The notes under the pieces: model-generated
The model's database searches: none
What the model saw: the letters and a program-made list of their open reading frames with translations, nothing else
Told to the model about the DNA's origin: nothing
From: Bacteroidales bacterium
GTDB taxonomy: Bacteria > Bacteroidota > Bacteroidia > Bacteroidales > Muribaculaceae
Direction of reading: 5' to 3'
Length of the DNA stretch: 64,000 bases
NCBI GenBank assembly: GCA_019415705.1
Contig: DXYS01000092.1
Coordinates: 62,001-126,000 of the forward strand
Shown: positions 36,819 to 45,505 of the stretch, one piece after another
Layout of the letters: each line of letters starts with the position of its first letter
Position numbering within the stretch: the stretch's first letter is position 1
Position numbers and translations under genes: made by a program

Positions 36819-37466
36819 ATGGCATCGACAAACCGCAAATTTTATGTCGTATGGGAGGGCCGCGCTCCCGGCATATATGACTCGTGGGAGGAATGTGAGG
36901 CTCAGGTCACGGGCTACCCCGGCGCACGCTACAAAGGCTTCGGCTCACAGGCCGACGCCGTGGCCGCTTTCCGCGGCGACGACAAATCACAGCTCGACAT
37001 CATCCGCGCAATCGGCGCTCACCGCCCTGATATAATCAATTATTCGGCCTTCCCCGAAATACGATTGGATGCAATCGCCGTAGACGGCGCATGCGCAAAA
37101 AATCCCGGCCCGATGGAATATCGCGGCGTGATGGTTGCGACGGGCGAGGAAGTTTTCCATCTCGGCCCTTTAGAGGGCGGCACAAACAACATCGGAGAGT
37201 ACGTGGCCATAATCCATGCCGCCTCGCTCTTAAAACGCCGCGGCGACACGACGACGCCCATCTACAGTGACTCGCGAACGGCCCTGTCGTGGATACGGCG
37301 CGGGCGCTCGAACACAACGATAAAGCCTGACGGACACAACACTAAAGTAATCGAACTGCTGCGCCGCGCCGACGCATGGCTGGCCGCAAACCGCATCGTC
37401 AACCCCATCATCAAATGGGACACCGAACGCTGGGGCGAAATTCCCGCCGACTTCGGCCGGAAATGA
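36819..37466 (+). CDS. rnhA: Ribonuclease HI with N-terminal viroplasmin (HBD) domain
   Basis: A 215-residue enzyme that cleaves RNA in RNA-DNA hybrids. Residues 1-50 form a hybrid-binding viroplasmin-like domain (KFYVVWEGRAPGIYDSWEEC, then YPGARYKGF). The catalytic domain shows Asp in VDGACAKNPG, Glu in NNIGEYVA and Asp in IYSDSRTAL; a fourth Asp lies near the end (WDTERWGEIPADFGR). The ATG at 36819 follows the upstream stop by 10 nt; earlier in-frame codons belong to the preceding gene. Confidence 0.92.
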   Translation: MASTNRKFYVVWEGRAPGIYDSWEECEAQVTGYPGARYKGFGSQADAVAAFRGDDKSQLDIIRAIGAHRPDIINYSAFPEIRLDAIAVDGACAKNPGPMEYRGVMVATGEEVFHLGPLEGGTNNIGEYVAIIHAASLLKRRGDTTTPIYSDSRTALSWIRRGRSNTTIKPDGHNTKVIELLRRADAWLAANRIVNPIIKWDTERWGEIPADFGRK

Positions 37467-37480
37467 GAGAGGGAGAGATA

Positions 37481-37878
37481 GCGTCGTAGGCGCATCAGCG
37501 CTGCAGCGCCTTAAGATCTAATTCATTGAGATATAGCGACCTGCAAAAAAAACAACCATCAGGGAGCATCGGCATGTATAGGGCGCAATCACGGCGGACG
37601 CAATTTCGTCCGCTTTAGCGGTCGGAGCCGCGTCAGCGGCGCGGGCATGTGAGGCCACGGTAAGCAGGCTGTCAGGTCTGCGCAACCGTGGTAAACGACC
37701 CAATTCCCAAATACAGCGCGCTGTAGGTGCGCCGCACTATAAACGTTTTATGATTTGCATCGCCCCTACAGGGCGAATGATATTTTGATTCAGAAACCTA
37801 TGACTGCGCAAACCTACGGCCTGCTTGTCATAGGCTCACATACGGCGCTACGCTGCAGCGCTGACGCGCCTACGGCGC
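37481..37878. repeat. Hairpin-rich interspersed element, copy A, with terminal inverted repeats
   Basis: A 398-bp non-coding element starting 14 nt after rnhA. Terminal repeats 37481-37508 and 37851-37878 are inverted copies, 26 of 28 positions identical. Inside are a GCGGACG/CGTCCGC hairpin (37594-37613), CCACGGT/ACCGTGG (37655-37691), a CCCTACAGGG palindrome (37764-37773) and CCTATGAC/GTCATAGG (37797-37834). The right part is homologous to 41634-41868. No ORF or transposase is present, so it resembles a MITE or other non-autonomous repeat. Confidence 0.75.
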
Positions 37879-37991
37879 TTTGGGGTTTAAAACACTGAAA
37901 TGTAGATAGTATGTTTTTGGAGCAATTCACCCGGGTTTTACATTGACCCCTTAAAAGGGCTAAGGCCGGATTTTTTAAGTTAAAGCAATAA

Positions 37992-38096
37992 AAAAGAGTT
38001 GTCTCACGACAACTCTTTTCCTTTAAACCTTTATCTTAATCTAATACTATGAAAAACACACATACAAATGTAATCATTGTTTTTGATTCAGAATAG
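37992..38096 (+). promoter_or_regulatory. Hairpin leader with short ORF (second example)
   Basis: A perfect 12-bp stem AAAAGAGTTGTC / GACAACTCTTTT (37992-38019, loop TCAC) is followed by CCTTTAAACCTTTATC and TAATCTAATACTATG; the ATG at 38049 opens a 15-residue frame ending at 38096. The layout copies that at 27916-28076. It could be an intrinsic terminator or a leader whose gene has decayed. Confidence 0.45.
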
Positions 38097-38163
38097 ATAT
38101 GTATGCCTTTTTTGCATGCTTTTAATAAAATTTTGCATAAAAGCCTTTGTTTTATGGGGTGCA

Positions 38164-38997
38164 TTACGGCTTATTACGGGAATATCTGCGATAAGCATCG
38201 GCCAGACGCCGGTGATAGCCGCGCGCCGCATACGACGGGCCGTTATAGCCGCGGGCAAATGCGACCCAGTCGCGTCTCTGCAGGGCCGGCAGTAATCCGC
38301 TCGACCGGATAAATGCAGCGAAAAGCTCGAGCTGGTCACGCTCCGAACGCTCCATCAGCCTGACAAACTCCTCCGGGCTGCCGGTGCCACAGCGGCGCCA
38401 GTTGAAACCACCAATCTGAAACATGCCCCAGAACGTGCCTTCGATAGCCGACAGCGTGTCGATGTCCATAGCGGCTGCGAGACGTGCGTGCTGAGCCTTC
38501 TGACGGTCACCGTAACGCCGGTCGTCAGGACGGGCGAAAACCACGGCATGACTGCGACTGTAACGGCCGAGACTTATTTTGTTTTTTGCGGCCATCTTGC
38601 GGAAAACGCCGAGGTCGAAGTTAACAATGGGTGTACCGTCTTCATTAAACCCCTTGATAGTGCGGCCTGTCTCGATTTCGACTACAGCCTTGATTGAGGC
38701 CGCGTCGACCCCAAGTTCGGCCGCCACTTCCTCATAATCCTTGTCGGTGAGTTTACGGCCGGCTAACTGTGTATCGAAGTCAAACCAGACAGTATCACCT
38801 TTTATAATTATATAGTCATGTGCGGTCGGAGGTCCGAATAGGTCATCAAGGGTTAAAGAATCTGCGGTATGAGGCGCTTTGTACAATCGCGGCCACACTT
38901 CCTGACGATGCTGCCGGGCGCCGGCAAAAAGACAAATCAGGGCAGTCCCCGCCAAGGAGGCTACCCTGAAAATCAATCGCTTATGCCGTATATGCAT
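38164..38997 (-). CDS. Secreted N-acetylmuramidase-like (DUF3380) peptidoglycan hydrolase
   Basis: A 277-residue protein with a signal sequence (about 1-27) and a C-terminal domain matching the N-acetylmuramidase family (PF11860, formerly DUF3380): VEIETGRTIKGFNEDGTP with the presumed catalytic Glu, IVNFDLGVF, then GTFWGMFQIGGFNW and WVAFARGYNGPSY. The family is best known from phage endolysins; here export suggests cell-wall remodelling or attack on neighbours. It starts 22 nt after pepD and is probably cotranscribed. Confidence 0.78.
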   Translation of the reverse strand: MHIRHKRLIFRVASLAGTALICLFAGARQHRQEVWPRLYKAPHTADSLTLDDLFGPPTAHDYIIIKGDTVWFDFDTQLAGRKLTDKDYEEVAAELGVDAASIKAVVEIETGRTIKGFNEDGTPIVNFDLGVFRKMAAKNKISLGRYSRSHAVVFARPDDRRYGDRQKAQHARLAAAMDIDTLSAIEGTFWGMFQIGGFNWRRCGTGSPEEFVRLMERSERDQLELFAAFIRSSGLLPALQRRDWVAFARGYNGPSYAARGYHRRLADAYRRYSRNKP

Positions 38998-39019
38998 CAG
39001 GCGTTATTAAGTTAATATA

Positions 39020-40480
39020 TCAAGCCTTTAAGTCGGCTACCTTCTCAAGTATACGTGTCAGCTGACCCCAGAAACGCTCTACAGCGGGGATGTGCATACG
39101 CTCTGAAGGAGAGTGGACACCCTGCAGCGTCGGACCGAACGAAACCATGTCTAAATGAGGATACTTCTGAAGGAAGAGTCCGCACTCGAGACCGGCATGG
39201 ATAGCCTTGACGGCCGGACGGATGCCATAAAGCTCCTCGTAGGCGTCAGACGCGATTTTCATAATCTTCGAGTCCATATTGGGGGCCCAGCCGGGATAAC
39301 CGTCACCGTGGGTTACCTTGGCACCGGCGAGACGGAAGAGTGCCTCTACCTGATATGCGATATCCCATTTGCGTGACTCTACCGACGAACGCTGGCTGGT
39401 GGTGACAAGAATGATATTGTCGGGCTGCATCTTGACCGACGCGAGGTTTGTCGAAGTCTCGACAAGACCCTCGAGGTCACGGCTCATAGACACAACTCCG
39501 TGAGGAGCGCTGTAGATGGCCTCGATAAGATGAGACGAAGTGTTCTGGTCGACGCAGAAATCGGGACGGTCGACAGAGTTGAGCTCAAGAGTGAGCGTGG
39601 GCTCGAGACCTTTGAACTCATTCTCGACATCGGCCACAAGTTTGTTAAAGACTACACGCACCTGCTCTTTATGCTTGGCGGGAACGCCAAAGACAACATG
39701 TGCGGCACGGGGGATGGCATTGCGCAGGTTACCGCCGTCAATCTCGCAGAGGCTGACCTCGAAGTCTTTGGCAAGGGCATAGAGGAAACGGCCTACAAGC
39801 TTGTTGGCGTTGGCGCGGCCGAGATGGATGTCGCCGCCCGAGTGTCCGCCGAGGCCCTTCTCTACCTCAAATTTAAAATAATGGAAATCGGTGGGAGCCA
39901 TCGAGCGCTCATAATGGAACGCACAGGTCGTGTCGACACCGCCCGCACAGCCGACAAATATCTCGGCGTCGTCCTCAGAGTCAAGGTTGATGAGCATCGA
40001 GCCCGTAATCATGCCTTCGCCGAGATTGTTGGCGCCGGTCAGACCGGTCTCCTCGTCGACCGTAAACAGAGCCTCAAGCGGGCCGTGCACGAGCGAGTCG
40101 TCGACCAAAGCCGCAAGAGCGGCAGCCATGCCGATGCCGTTGTCGGCGCCGAGGGTCGTGCCGTCGGCGTGCAGCCACTCGCCGTCTACTATAGTCTTGA
40201 TGGGATTATTTTCGAAATCAAAGTTTTTGTCATTTGACTCGCAGACCATGTCCATATGGGCCTGCATGACGATAGTCGGAGCGCCTTCCTTGCCGGGAGT
40301 AGCCGGTTTTGTCATGACGACGTTGCCGATAGCATCAGTTTTGGCATTGATGTTATGTTTTTTGGCAAAATCGAGCAGGAAAGCGCGGATTTTCTCCTCT
40401 TTCTTCGAAGGACGGGGCACTTGGTTAATCTGGTCGAAAATACCAAACACCAGTGCAGGCTTGAGATCTTTGATTGTCAT
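39020..40480 (-). CDS. pepD: Aminoacyl-histidine dipeptidase (M20 family)
   Basis: A 486-residue zinc dipeptidase of the PepD/M20C type that cleaves Xaa-His and similar dipeptides in the cytoplasm. Metal ligands are visible in VMQAHMDMVCE (His), LGADNGIGMA (bridging Asp) and TVDEETGLTGA (catalytic Glu). Length and the C-terminal SFGPTLQGVHSPSERM segment fit the family. It heads a two-gene unit with the muramidase-like gene. Confidence 0.94.
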   Translation of the reverse strand: MTIKDLKPALVFGIFDQINQVPRPSKKEEKIRAFLLDFAKKHNINAKTDAIGNVVMTKPATPGKEGAPTIVMQAHMDMVCESNDKNFDFENNPIKTIVDGEWLHADGTTLGADNGIGMAAALAALVDDSLVHGPLEALFTVDEETGLTGANNLGEGMITGSMLINLDSEDDAEIFVGCAGGVDTTCAFHYERSMAPTDFHYFKFEVEKGLGGHSGGDIHLGRANANKLVGRFLYALAKDFEVSLCEIDGGNLRNAIPRAAHVVFGVPAKHKEQVRVVFNKLVADVENEFKGLEPTLTLELNSVDRPDFCVDQNTSSHLIEAIYSAPHGVVSMSRDLEGLVETSTNLASVKMQPDNIILVTTSQRSSVESRKWDIAYQVEALFRLAGAKVTHGDGYPGWAPNMDSKIMKIASDAYEELYGIRPAVKAIHAGLECGLFLQKYPHLDMVSFGPTLQGVHSPSERMHIPAVERFWGQLTRILEKVADLKA

Positions 40481-40631
40481 GTCAGTGAGAGTTTGTTATT
40501 GTTGTTATGTAAGCCCGTAAGAGCTGCTTAATAAAAATTTAGTTTTGGCAAAAGATGTTAAAAACACCCCTTTTCGACCTGCAAGTTACAAAATAAAATT
40601 GAGATATTGCAAATAATTTCCGCATCATTCC

Positions 40632-40639
40632 TATATTTG
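40632..40639 (+). promoter_or_regulatory. Probable promoter of the small membrane protein / ompH-like unit
   Basis: TATATTTG at -7 with TTG at 40607-40609, 22 nt apart. The first ATG follows at 40663. Confidence 0.65.
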
Positions 40640-40662
40640 CAATCTAAAAGCTACACAGCCTT

Positions 40663-40836
40663 ATGAAAACGGTTATCGTAAGCATTATCCTTGTCGGCGT
40701 TGCAGTCGTACTGCTCGGTGTCAAGGTGCTTTTTGTCAAGGGAGCGACATTTCCCTCGGGACACATCGGCCGCTCAAAGGCTATGAGCGAAAGAGGCATC
40801 CATTGTGCCACTCATCACGACAACAGAAAAAACTAA
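40663..40836 (+). CDS. Small conserved membrane protein (57 aa)
   Basis: A 57-residue protein with one N-terminal membrane helix (IVSIILVGVAVVLLGVKVLF) followed by a short soluble tail containing FPSGHIGRSKAM and ERGIHCATHHD. Proteins of this pattern are found beside envelope genes in many Bacteroidales, from memory; their function is unknown. A promoter precedes it and the ompH-like gene begins 17 nt after its stop, so the two are probably cotranscribed. Confidence 0.75.
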   Translation: MKTVIVSIILVGVAVVLLGVKVLFVKGATFPSGHIGRSKAMSERGIHCATHHDNRKN

Positions 40837-40853
40837 AACTATAAACCTTAATA

Positions 40854-41471
40854 ATGAAAAAATTAGCAATCGCAGCCCGTTCGTTAATGCTGGTAATCGC
40901 CGTTACTGCAGCAAGCTGCTCTAACGCCGACAACAAAGACGCCGCTGCGGTCACAACCGGTCAGCCCGCGGCTGCCGCAACCGCCTCTATCAACATCCGT
41001 TATGTCGACATCGACACCGTGATGTCTTATTACAACCTTTCAAAAGAGCTGAACGAGCAGGGTCGTAAACTAATGCTCGACTATCAGCGTATCGAAAACC
41101 AGAAACGCAACGAAATCCAGAATCTCGGAGCCTCAATCGAGCAGAAACGCAACGCAAACGGCTATCTCAGCCAAGAGTCGTTTGACGCCGACGTAAACTC
41201 GTTCAACCGCAAGCAGAACGAGGCCGCCAACATCCTCGGCGCACATCAGGAGAAGATCCAGAAACAGCTCGCCGACTTTGACCGTCAGCTCAACGACTCT
41301 GTCAACAACTTCATCAAGGAGTTCAACGCCAAACGCGGCTATGACGCCATCCTCTATCGTGCGTCGGGTCTCTATTTCAACCCTGCTCTCGACATCACTC
41401 AGGAAGTCATCGAAGGCCTCAACGCCCGCTACACCGCTCCCCGGAAAGAAGATAAAAAAGACGCCAAATAA
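40854..41471 (+). CDS. OmpH/Skp-family periplasmic protein (putative lipoprotein)
   Basis: A 205-residue protein with signal and AASC lipobox (Cys22), an Ala/Thr-rich linker, the RYVDIDTVMSYY start typical of OmpH/Skp proteins and a long coiled coil (about 60-155) as in the Skp tentacles. The C-terminal AKRGYDAILYRASGLYFNP returns to the body domain. Skp-type chaperones escort outer-membrane proteins; a lipid anchor would be unusual for Skp but occurs in Bacteroidetes. A strong terminator follows. Confidence 0.85.
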   Translation: MKKLAIAARSLMLVIAVTAASCSNADNKDAAAVTTGQPAAAATASINIRYVDIDTVMSYYNLSKELNEQGRKLMLDYQRIENQKRNEIQNLGASIEQKRNANGYLSQESFDADVNSFNRKQNEAANILGAHQEKIQKQLADFDRQLNDSVNNFIKEFNAKRGYDAILYRASGLYFNPALDITQEVIEGLNARYTAPRKEDKKDAK

Positions 41472-41503
41472 ACCGGCACAACACATCACCTTATAATGAC
41501 CAC

Positions 41504-41534
41504 GTCGGCCTGCGAGAAATTCTCGCAGGCCGAC
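41504..41534. terminator. Near-perfect palindromic terminator after the ompH-like gene
   Basis: GTCGGCCTGCGAGAA (41504-41518) pairs perfectly with TTCTCGCAGGCCGAC (41520-41534), one base between the arms. The actual loop will open a few pairs. It lies 32 nt after the stop. Confidence 0.75.
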
Positions 41535-41557
41535 GCTATTTAGGGGAAGTATAGGAA

Positions 41558-41584
41558 TTTAAAGACCTTAAAGTCTTTAAGGTC
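41558..41584. repeat. TTTAAGGTC short repeat, copy 2
   Basis: TTTAAAGACCTTAAAG continues into TCTTTAAGGTC; positions 41569-41584 are identical to 31548-31563 over 16 bases. The motif is itself an inverted repeat (GACCTTAAAG with CTTTAAGGTC). Confidence 0.6.
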
Positions 41585-41633
41585 ATGTATAATCAGTCGT
41601 CCGCGTCAGCGGTCGTAGCCGCATCGCGGCGCC

Positions 41634-41868
41634 GGCATGTGAGGCCACGGTAAGCAGGCTGTAGGCCTGCGCAACCGTGGTAAATAAGCCACCATCCACT
41701 GCGTGCTGTAGGTACGCCGCATTGACAATCAACGTATTAAGGATTGCGGCAGCCCTACAGGCTGCTTTATCTATATTTTATTTCACCTATGACTACGCTG
41801 ACCTACAGTCAGCTTGTCATAGGCTAACATACGGCGCTGCGCTGCAGCACTGAGGCTCCTACAGAGCC
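41634..41868. repeat. Hairpin-rich interspersed element, copy B
   Basis: Homologous to the right part of the element at 37481-37878. A 29-nt block (41634-41662, same as 37644-37672) is identical. Shared hairpins are CCACGGT/ACCGTGG (41645-41680) and CCTATGAC/GTCATAGG (41786-41823); changes between copies are often on both sides of a stem. No left terminal inverted repeat was found for this copy. Confidence 0.75.
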
Positions 41869-41898
41869 GATTCAGTCAAAACTTAAGGCACGCGCCTC

Positions 41899-43092
41899 TC
41901 AGTCATTGGGATAGGCGGCGAGGAAGACGCCGCGGGCGCTGAGGGCTTCGCGGGCCGAGTGGAGGCTGCGGAGGCTGACGCGGCCTACGATATAGTTATA
42001 GCCCGACGAGGAGTAGCTTTCGCTGATTTCCTCGAAGTGTAGCAGCCCGAGGTCGACCGGGTCTTTGTAGCGCACATAGATGCGGAAGGCCACATCGTCG
42101 TCATAGACGGGCAGCGAGCCTTCGGCGGCGAAAACCTTCTTATAGGCATACTTATAATCGTATAGGCAGGCGGTGATGTCAGAGAGCACGGCCGACGAGG
42201 TGGGACGCGCACCAGCGCCGCGGCCGAACATAAACTGTTTGTCGTAGAACAGTCCCTTGATTACTACGCCATTAAACTCGTCCTCGACGGAGTAGATATA
42301 TTTGTTGCGCGAGATGAGCTGCGGAATGACGCACATGACAAGGCGATTGTCGGCGAGTTTCTCGACATGGGCCACGAGCTTGATGCGGCGGTCCTTCTCA
42401 CGGGCGAAACGGATATCGTCGTCGTTCATGTTGGTGATACCGTAAGTTAACACGCGCTCGGGCGCCACATAGACGCCGAAGGCATGCACACCGATGATAA
42501 TCAGCTTGAAAAGCGAGTCCCAGCCGTCCAAGTCGAGCGTCGGATTGCTCTCGAGAAAGCCCTCGCGGCGAGCAAGTTCGAGCGCCTCGGAGTGAGGCAT
42601 GCCCTCGTTGAAAATCTTCGAGAGGATGAAGTTTGACGAGCCGTTGAGGATACCTTTGACCGAAATCAGCAGGTCGTTGTCATAGTACTCCTCAAGATTG
42701 CGGATGACCGGAATCGAGCCGCACGCCGATGCGTCATAAAGCAGAGCCGTACCGGTCTCGCGCTGCAGCTCGATGAGCTCGGGCAGATGGCGGGCGAGCA
42801 TCTTCTTGTTGCCGGTCACGACGGGGAGTCCGGCGCGCAGGGCGCGTGTGACAATCTCAAACGAGGCATCGGCGTCATCGATTAGTTCGACAATGAAATT
42901 TATCTCCGGGTTGTTGAAAATCGCGTCGGGCGAGTCGGTGAACTCGGCGTCGACACCTCGGTCCTTGCCGAGATTGCGCACGCAGATGGCCTCAATCGAT
43001 ACATTGGCCGAAGGCACCTCTCGCAGCAGCGACCACAGGCCGCGGCCAACAGTGCCGAATCCGAAGAGACCTATTTTTATCTTTTTACTCAT
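41899..43092 (-). CDS. hom: Homoserine dehydrogenase
   Basis: A 397-residue monofunctional enzyme that reduces aspartate semialdehyde to homoserine, the branch point to methionine and threonine. The NAD(P) motif GLFGFGTVGRGLW is at the N-terminus; GNKKMLARH and GILNGSSNFIL are family motifs. No aspartokinase domain, and the C-terminal 90 residues form a separate domain that may be ACT-like. It is the third gene of metY-metX-hom, 3 nt after metX. Confidence 0.92.
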   Translation of the reverse strand: MSKKIKIGLFGFGTVGRGLWSLLREVPSANVSIEAICVRNLGKDRGVDAEFTDSPDAIFNNPEINFIVELIDDADASFEIVTRALRAGLPVVTGNKKMLARHLPELIELQRETGTALLYDASACGSIPVIRNLEEYYDNDLLISVKGILNGSSNFILSKIFNEGMPHSEALELARREGFLESNPTLDLDGWDSLFKLIIIGVHAFGVYVAPERVLTYGITNMNDDDIRFAREKDRRIKLVAHVEKLADNRLVMCVIPQLISRNKYIYSVEDEFNGVVIKGLFYDKQFMFGRGAGARPTSSAVLSDITACLYDYKYAYKKVFAAEGSLPVYDDDVAFRIYVRYKDPVDLGLLHFEEISESYSSSGYNYIVGRVSLRSLHSAREALSARGVFLAAYPND

Positions 43093-43095
43093 TAT

Positions 43096-44118
43096 TTATA
43101 TAGTAGCTTGAAATTCTTTGATGATGCGGTCAAGTTTCTCGTGCTCGATGAGAAATCCGTCGTGGGCGAAATCAGAGTCAATCAATCGGTAATCTGCCCC
43201 GAGCATGGCGGCCATCTCCTCGTGGGTCGACGGCGGGAAAAGGATGTCTGACGAAATGGCCACAACGAGGCAGCGCGCCTTGACGCGTTTAAGGGCTTCG
43301 GCAGCCGAGCCGCGCAGACGCCCTACGTCGTGACTGTCGGCCGAACGACACATGCGCAGATAGCTCTGAGCGTCAAAGCGGTCACAGAGCTTGCGGCCCT
43401 GATAGGCCTGATAGCTGTGGACGCGGCGCGTGAAGGGGTCGGCATCGCGAGCCTCGGGCGTGTCAGCCTGCGTCAGATTATAGGCGGCATGGCTGCGGTA
43501 GCTCAGCAGGGCTATGGCGCGTGCGGCCGCGAGGCCCTTGCGACCGGCATCCTGAGCGTCGTCGCCGAGCGTCGGGTCAGCCTCCATGGCCATATACATC
43601 GCCTTGTTGATGGCCGCGAGCCACGGACGGCAGCAATAGTCAGTGGCAATCAGCACGGCTTTACGGGCCACGTCAGGCTCGTCGACGAGCCACTCTATGG
43701 CCTGAAAGCCGCCGAGCGACGAGCCGATGACCGTGTCGATGCGGTTGATGCCGAGATGGCGGCGCAGCAGTTTGTGACAGGCGACCATATCACGCACGGT
43801 CACATCAGGAAACGACGCGCCGTAAGGGCGACCCGTGGCAGGGTTGACCGACGTCGGGCCGGTCGTGCCGTAACATGAGCCAAGCACATTGGCGCAGACT
43901 ACAAAGTGACACTCCGGGTCGAGAAACTTGCCGGTCTCAACCGTGTGCGGCCACCAGTCGGCCACATCTGAGTTGGCCGTCAGGGCGTGCATCACCCACA
44001 CGGCGTTGTCGCCGGCGGCGTTAAGCGTGCCGTAGGTGTCGTAGGCTATGGTCAGCTCGGGGAGCACCTCGCCCGACTCGAGCGTGAACGGGGCGTTATG
44101 ATGATAATATTGCGTCAT
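43096..44118 (-). CDS. metX: Homoserine O-acetyltransferase
   Basis: A 340-residue alpha/beta-hydrolase fold enzyme that activates homoserine for methionine synthesis. The nucleophile Ser sits in VIGSSLGGFQAIEW, the Asp in SSDILFPPS and the His in FAHDGFLIE; LTANSDVADWW and GSCYGTTGP are family motifs. The ATG at 44118 was chosen: it lies 4 nt after the metY stop, whereas longer starts would lie inside metY. Confidence 0.93.
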   Translation of the reverse strand: MTQYYHHNAPFTLESGEVLPELTIAYDTYGTLNAAGDNAVWVMHALTANSDVADWWPHTVETGKFLDPECHFVVCANVLGSCYGTTGPTSVNPATGRPYGASFPDVTVRDMVACHKLLRRHLGINRIDTVIGSSLGGFQAIEWLVDEPDVARKAVLIATDYCCRPWLAAINKAMYMAMEADPTLGDDAQDAGRKGLAAARAIALLSYRSHAAYNLTQADTPEARDADPFTRRVHSYQAYQGRKLCDRFDAQSYLRMCRSADSHDVGRLRGSAAEALKRVKARCLVVAISSDILFPPSTHEEMAAMLGADYRLIDSDFAHDGFLIEHEKLDRIIKEFQATI

Positions 44119-44122
44119 CGGC

Positions 44123-45409
44123 TCAGACCTTCTCGAGCGCCTGACAGAAGTCGGCAATGATGTCGTCAGGGTGTTCGAGGCCCGGCGATACACGCAGCAG
44201 CGTGGGCGTGATGCCGGCTGCGGCGAGGTCAGCGGCCGAGAGTTGCTTGTGGGTGGTCGATGCGGGGTGAGTCACCACAGTCACCGAGTCGCCGATCATG
44301 GTCATATGCTTGGCGAGCTTGAGATTCTCGACAAAGCGCACGGTCGACTCCATGTCGCCCTTGAGCGTCATCGAGAAGACGGCGCCTCCGCCGTTATGCT
44401 TGTAATATTTCGCGGCATTCTTGTGCGAACGGTGGTCGTCGAAACCGACATAGGCTACAGCCTCAACCTTGGGGTGAGAGCGCATGGCCTCGGCGATGCG
44501 GCGGGTCGACTCGACCTGAAAGTCAGCGCGGAGAGCGAGTGTCTCCAAGCCAAGCATCATCAGATAAGAGTCAAAGGGCGAAGCGCAAGCGCCGAAATCG
44601 CGCATGCCGTCGACGCGGCACTTGACGATGAAGGCCGCGGGACCGAAAGCCTCGCTCAGATCGAGACCGTGATAACCCTCGTTGGGGCCGGCAATCTGCG
44701 GGAAGCGTCCGCTTGCGCGCCAGTCGAAACGACCCGAGTCAACGATGATGCCGCCGGAGGCGGTGCCGTGGCCGTTAATCCACTTTGTAGCCGAGTCGAC
44801 AACAATATCGGCGCCCCAGTCAAAGGGGTTGCAGAGATAACCGCCGGCGCCGAAAGTATTGTCAATCACCAGAGGCACACCCGCTGCGTGAGCCACACGT
44901 GCGAGGCCCTCGATGTCGGGCACGTCGCAGGTCGGATTGCCCATCGACTCGGCAAAGACCATCTTTGTGCGTTCGTCGATAAGAGCGGCAAAAGCCTCCG
45001 GGCTCTCGTCGGCGGCGATGCGCACATCGATGCCGAGCTTGCGCAGCGAGATGCGGAAGAGGTTGTATGTGCCGCCGTAGAGATGGGGCGATGCGACGAT
45101 GTTGTCACCCTCGGCGGCGAGCGAAGTCACGACAATCAGTATCGCCGACATGCCGGCCGATGTCGACAGCGCGCCGACGCCGCCATAGAGAGCTGCCATG
45201 CGCTCCTCATAAGCACTGTTTGTAGGATTATTGAGACGGGTGTAGATATTGCCCGGCTCACTGAGCTTGAAAAGCTCGGCCGCATAATCGCAGCTTTTGA
45301 AGTGATAGGCCGCTGTCGGGTAGATGGCGACTCCGCGCGAGCCTGTCTCGTCGATATGCAGACCGGCATGAATCTGCCGGGTCTCGAAGTGCAGATTGTC
45401 CTGTGACAT
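44123..45409 (-). CDS. metY: O-acetylhomoserine sulfhydrylase
   Basis: A 428-residue PLP enzyme (Cys/Met metabolism family) that makes homocysteine from O-acetylhomoserine and sulfide. It shows the N-terminal ETRQIHAGLHIDE, YTRLNNPTNSAYEERMA and the PLP Lys in DSATKWINGHGTASGG. It heads the metY-metX-hom operon, which supplies its substrate. Confidence 0.95.
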   Translation of the reverse strand: MSQDNLHFETRQIHAGLHIDETGSRGVAIYPTAAYHFKSCDYAAELFKLSEPGNIYTRLNNPTNSAYEERMAALYGGVGALSTSAGMSAILIVVTSLAAEGDNIVASPHLYGGTYNLFRISLRKLGIDVRIAADESPEAFAALIDERTKMVFAESMGNPTCDVPDIEGLARVAHAAGVPLVIDNTFGAGGYLCNPFDWGADIVVDSATKWINGHGTASGGIIVDSGRFDWRASGRFPQIAGPNEGYHGLDLSEAFGPAAFIVKCRVDGMRDFGACASPFDSYLMMLGLETLALRADFQVESTRRIAEAMRSHPKVEAVAYVGFDDHRSHKNAAKYYKHNGGGAVFSMTLKGDMESTVRFVENLKLAKHMTMIGDSVTVVTHPASTTHKQLSAADLAAAGITPTLLRVSPGLEHPDDIIADFCQALEKV

Positions 45410-45442
45410 ATAATTCTATGTGTGATTGGTTAAAACTGAGTG

Positions 45443-45450
45443 CAAAGTTA
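45443..45450 (-). promoter_or_regulatory. Probable -7 element of the metY operon
   Basis: Minus-strand TAACTTTG, 33 nt before the metY ATG. The resulting leader is only about 25 nt, too short for a SAM riboswitch. Confidence 0.65.
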
Positions 45451-45505
45451 GTAAAAATATGATGTGCCCCACTCTGCTTAGCCTGTAAAAACGTCTTTCA
45501 CACCG

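Noticed and set aside
39500..40237. 245-codon open frame opposite pepD
   Set aside because: Same reason: shadow of a certain M20 peptidase gene.
44171..45406. 411-codon open frame on the plus strand opposite metY
   Set aside because: Antisense shadow of a clear PLP enzyme; Arg/Ala/Gly-rich, no motif, no promoter.
45410..45442. SAM riboswitch ahead of metY
   Set aside because: The promoter leaves a leader of about 25 nt and no SAM-II or SAM-I-like consensus was seen.
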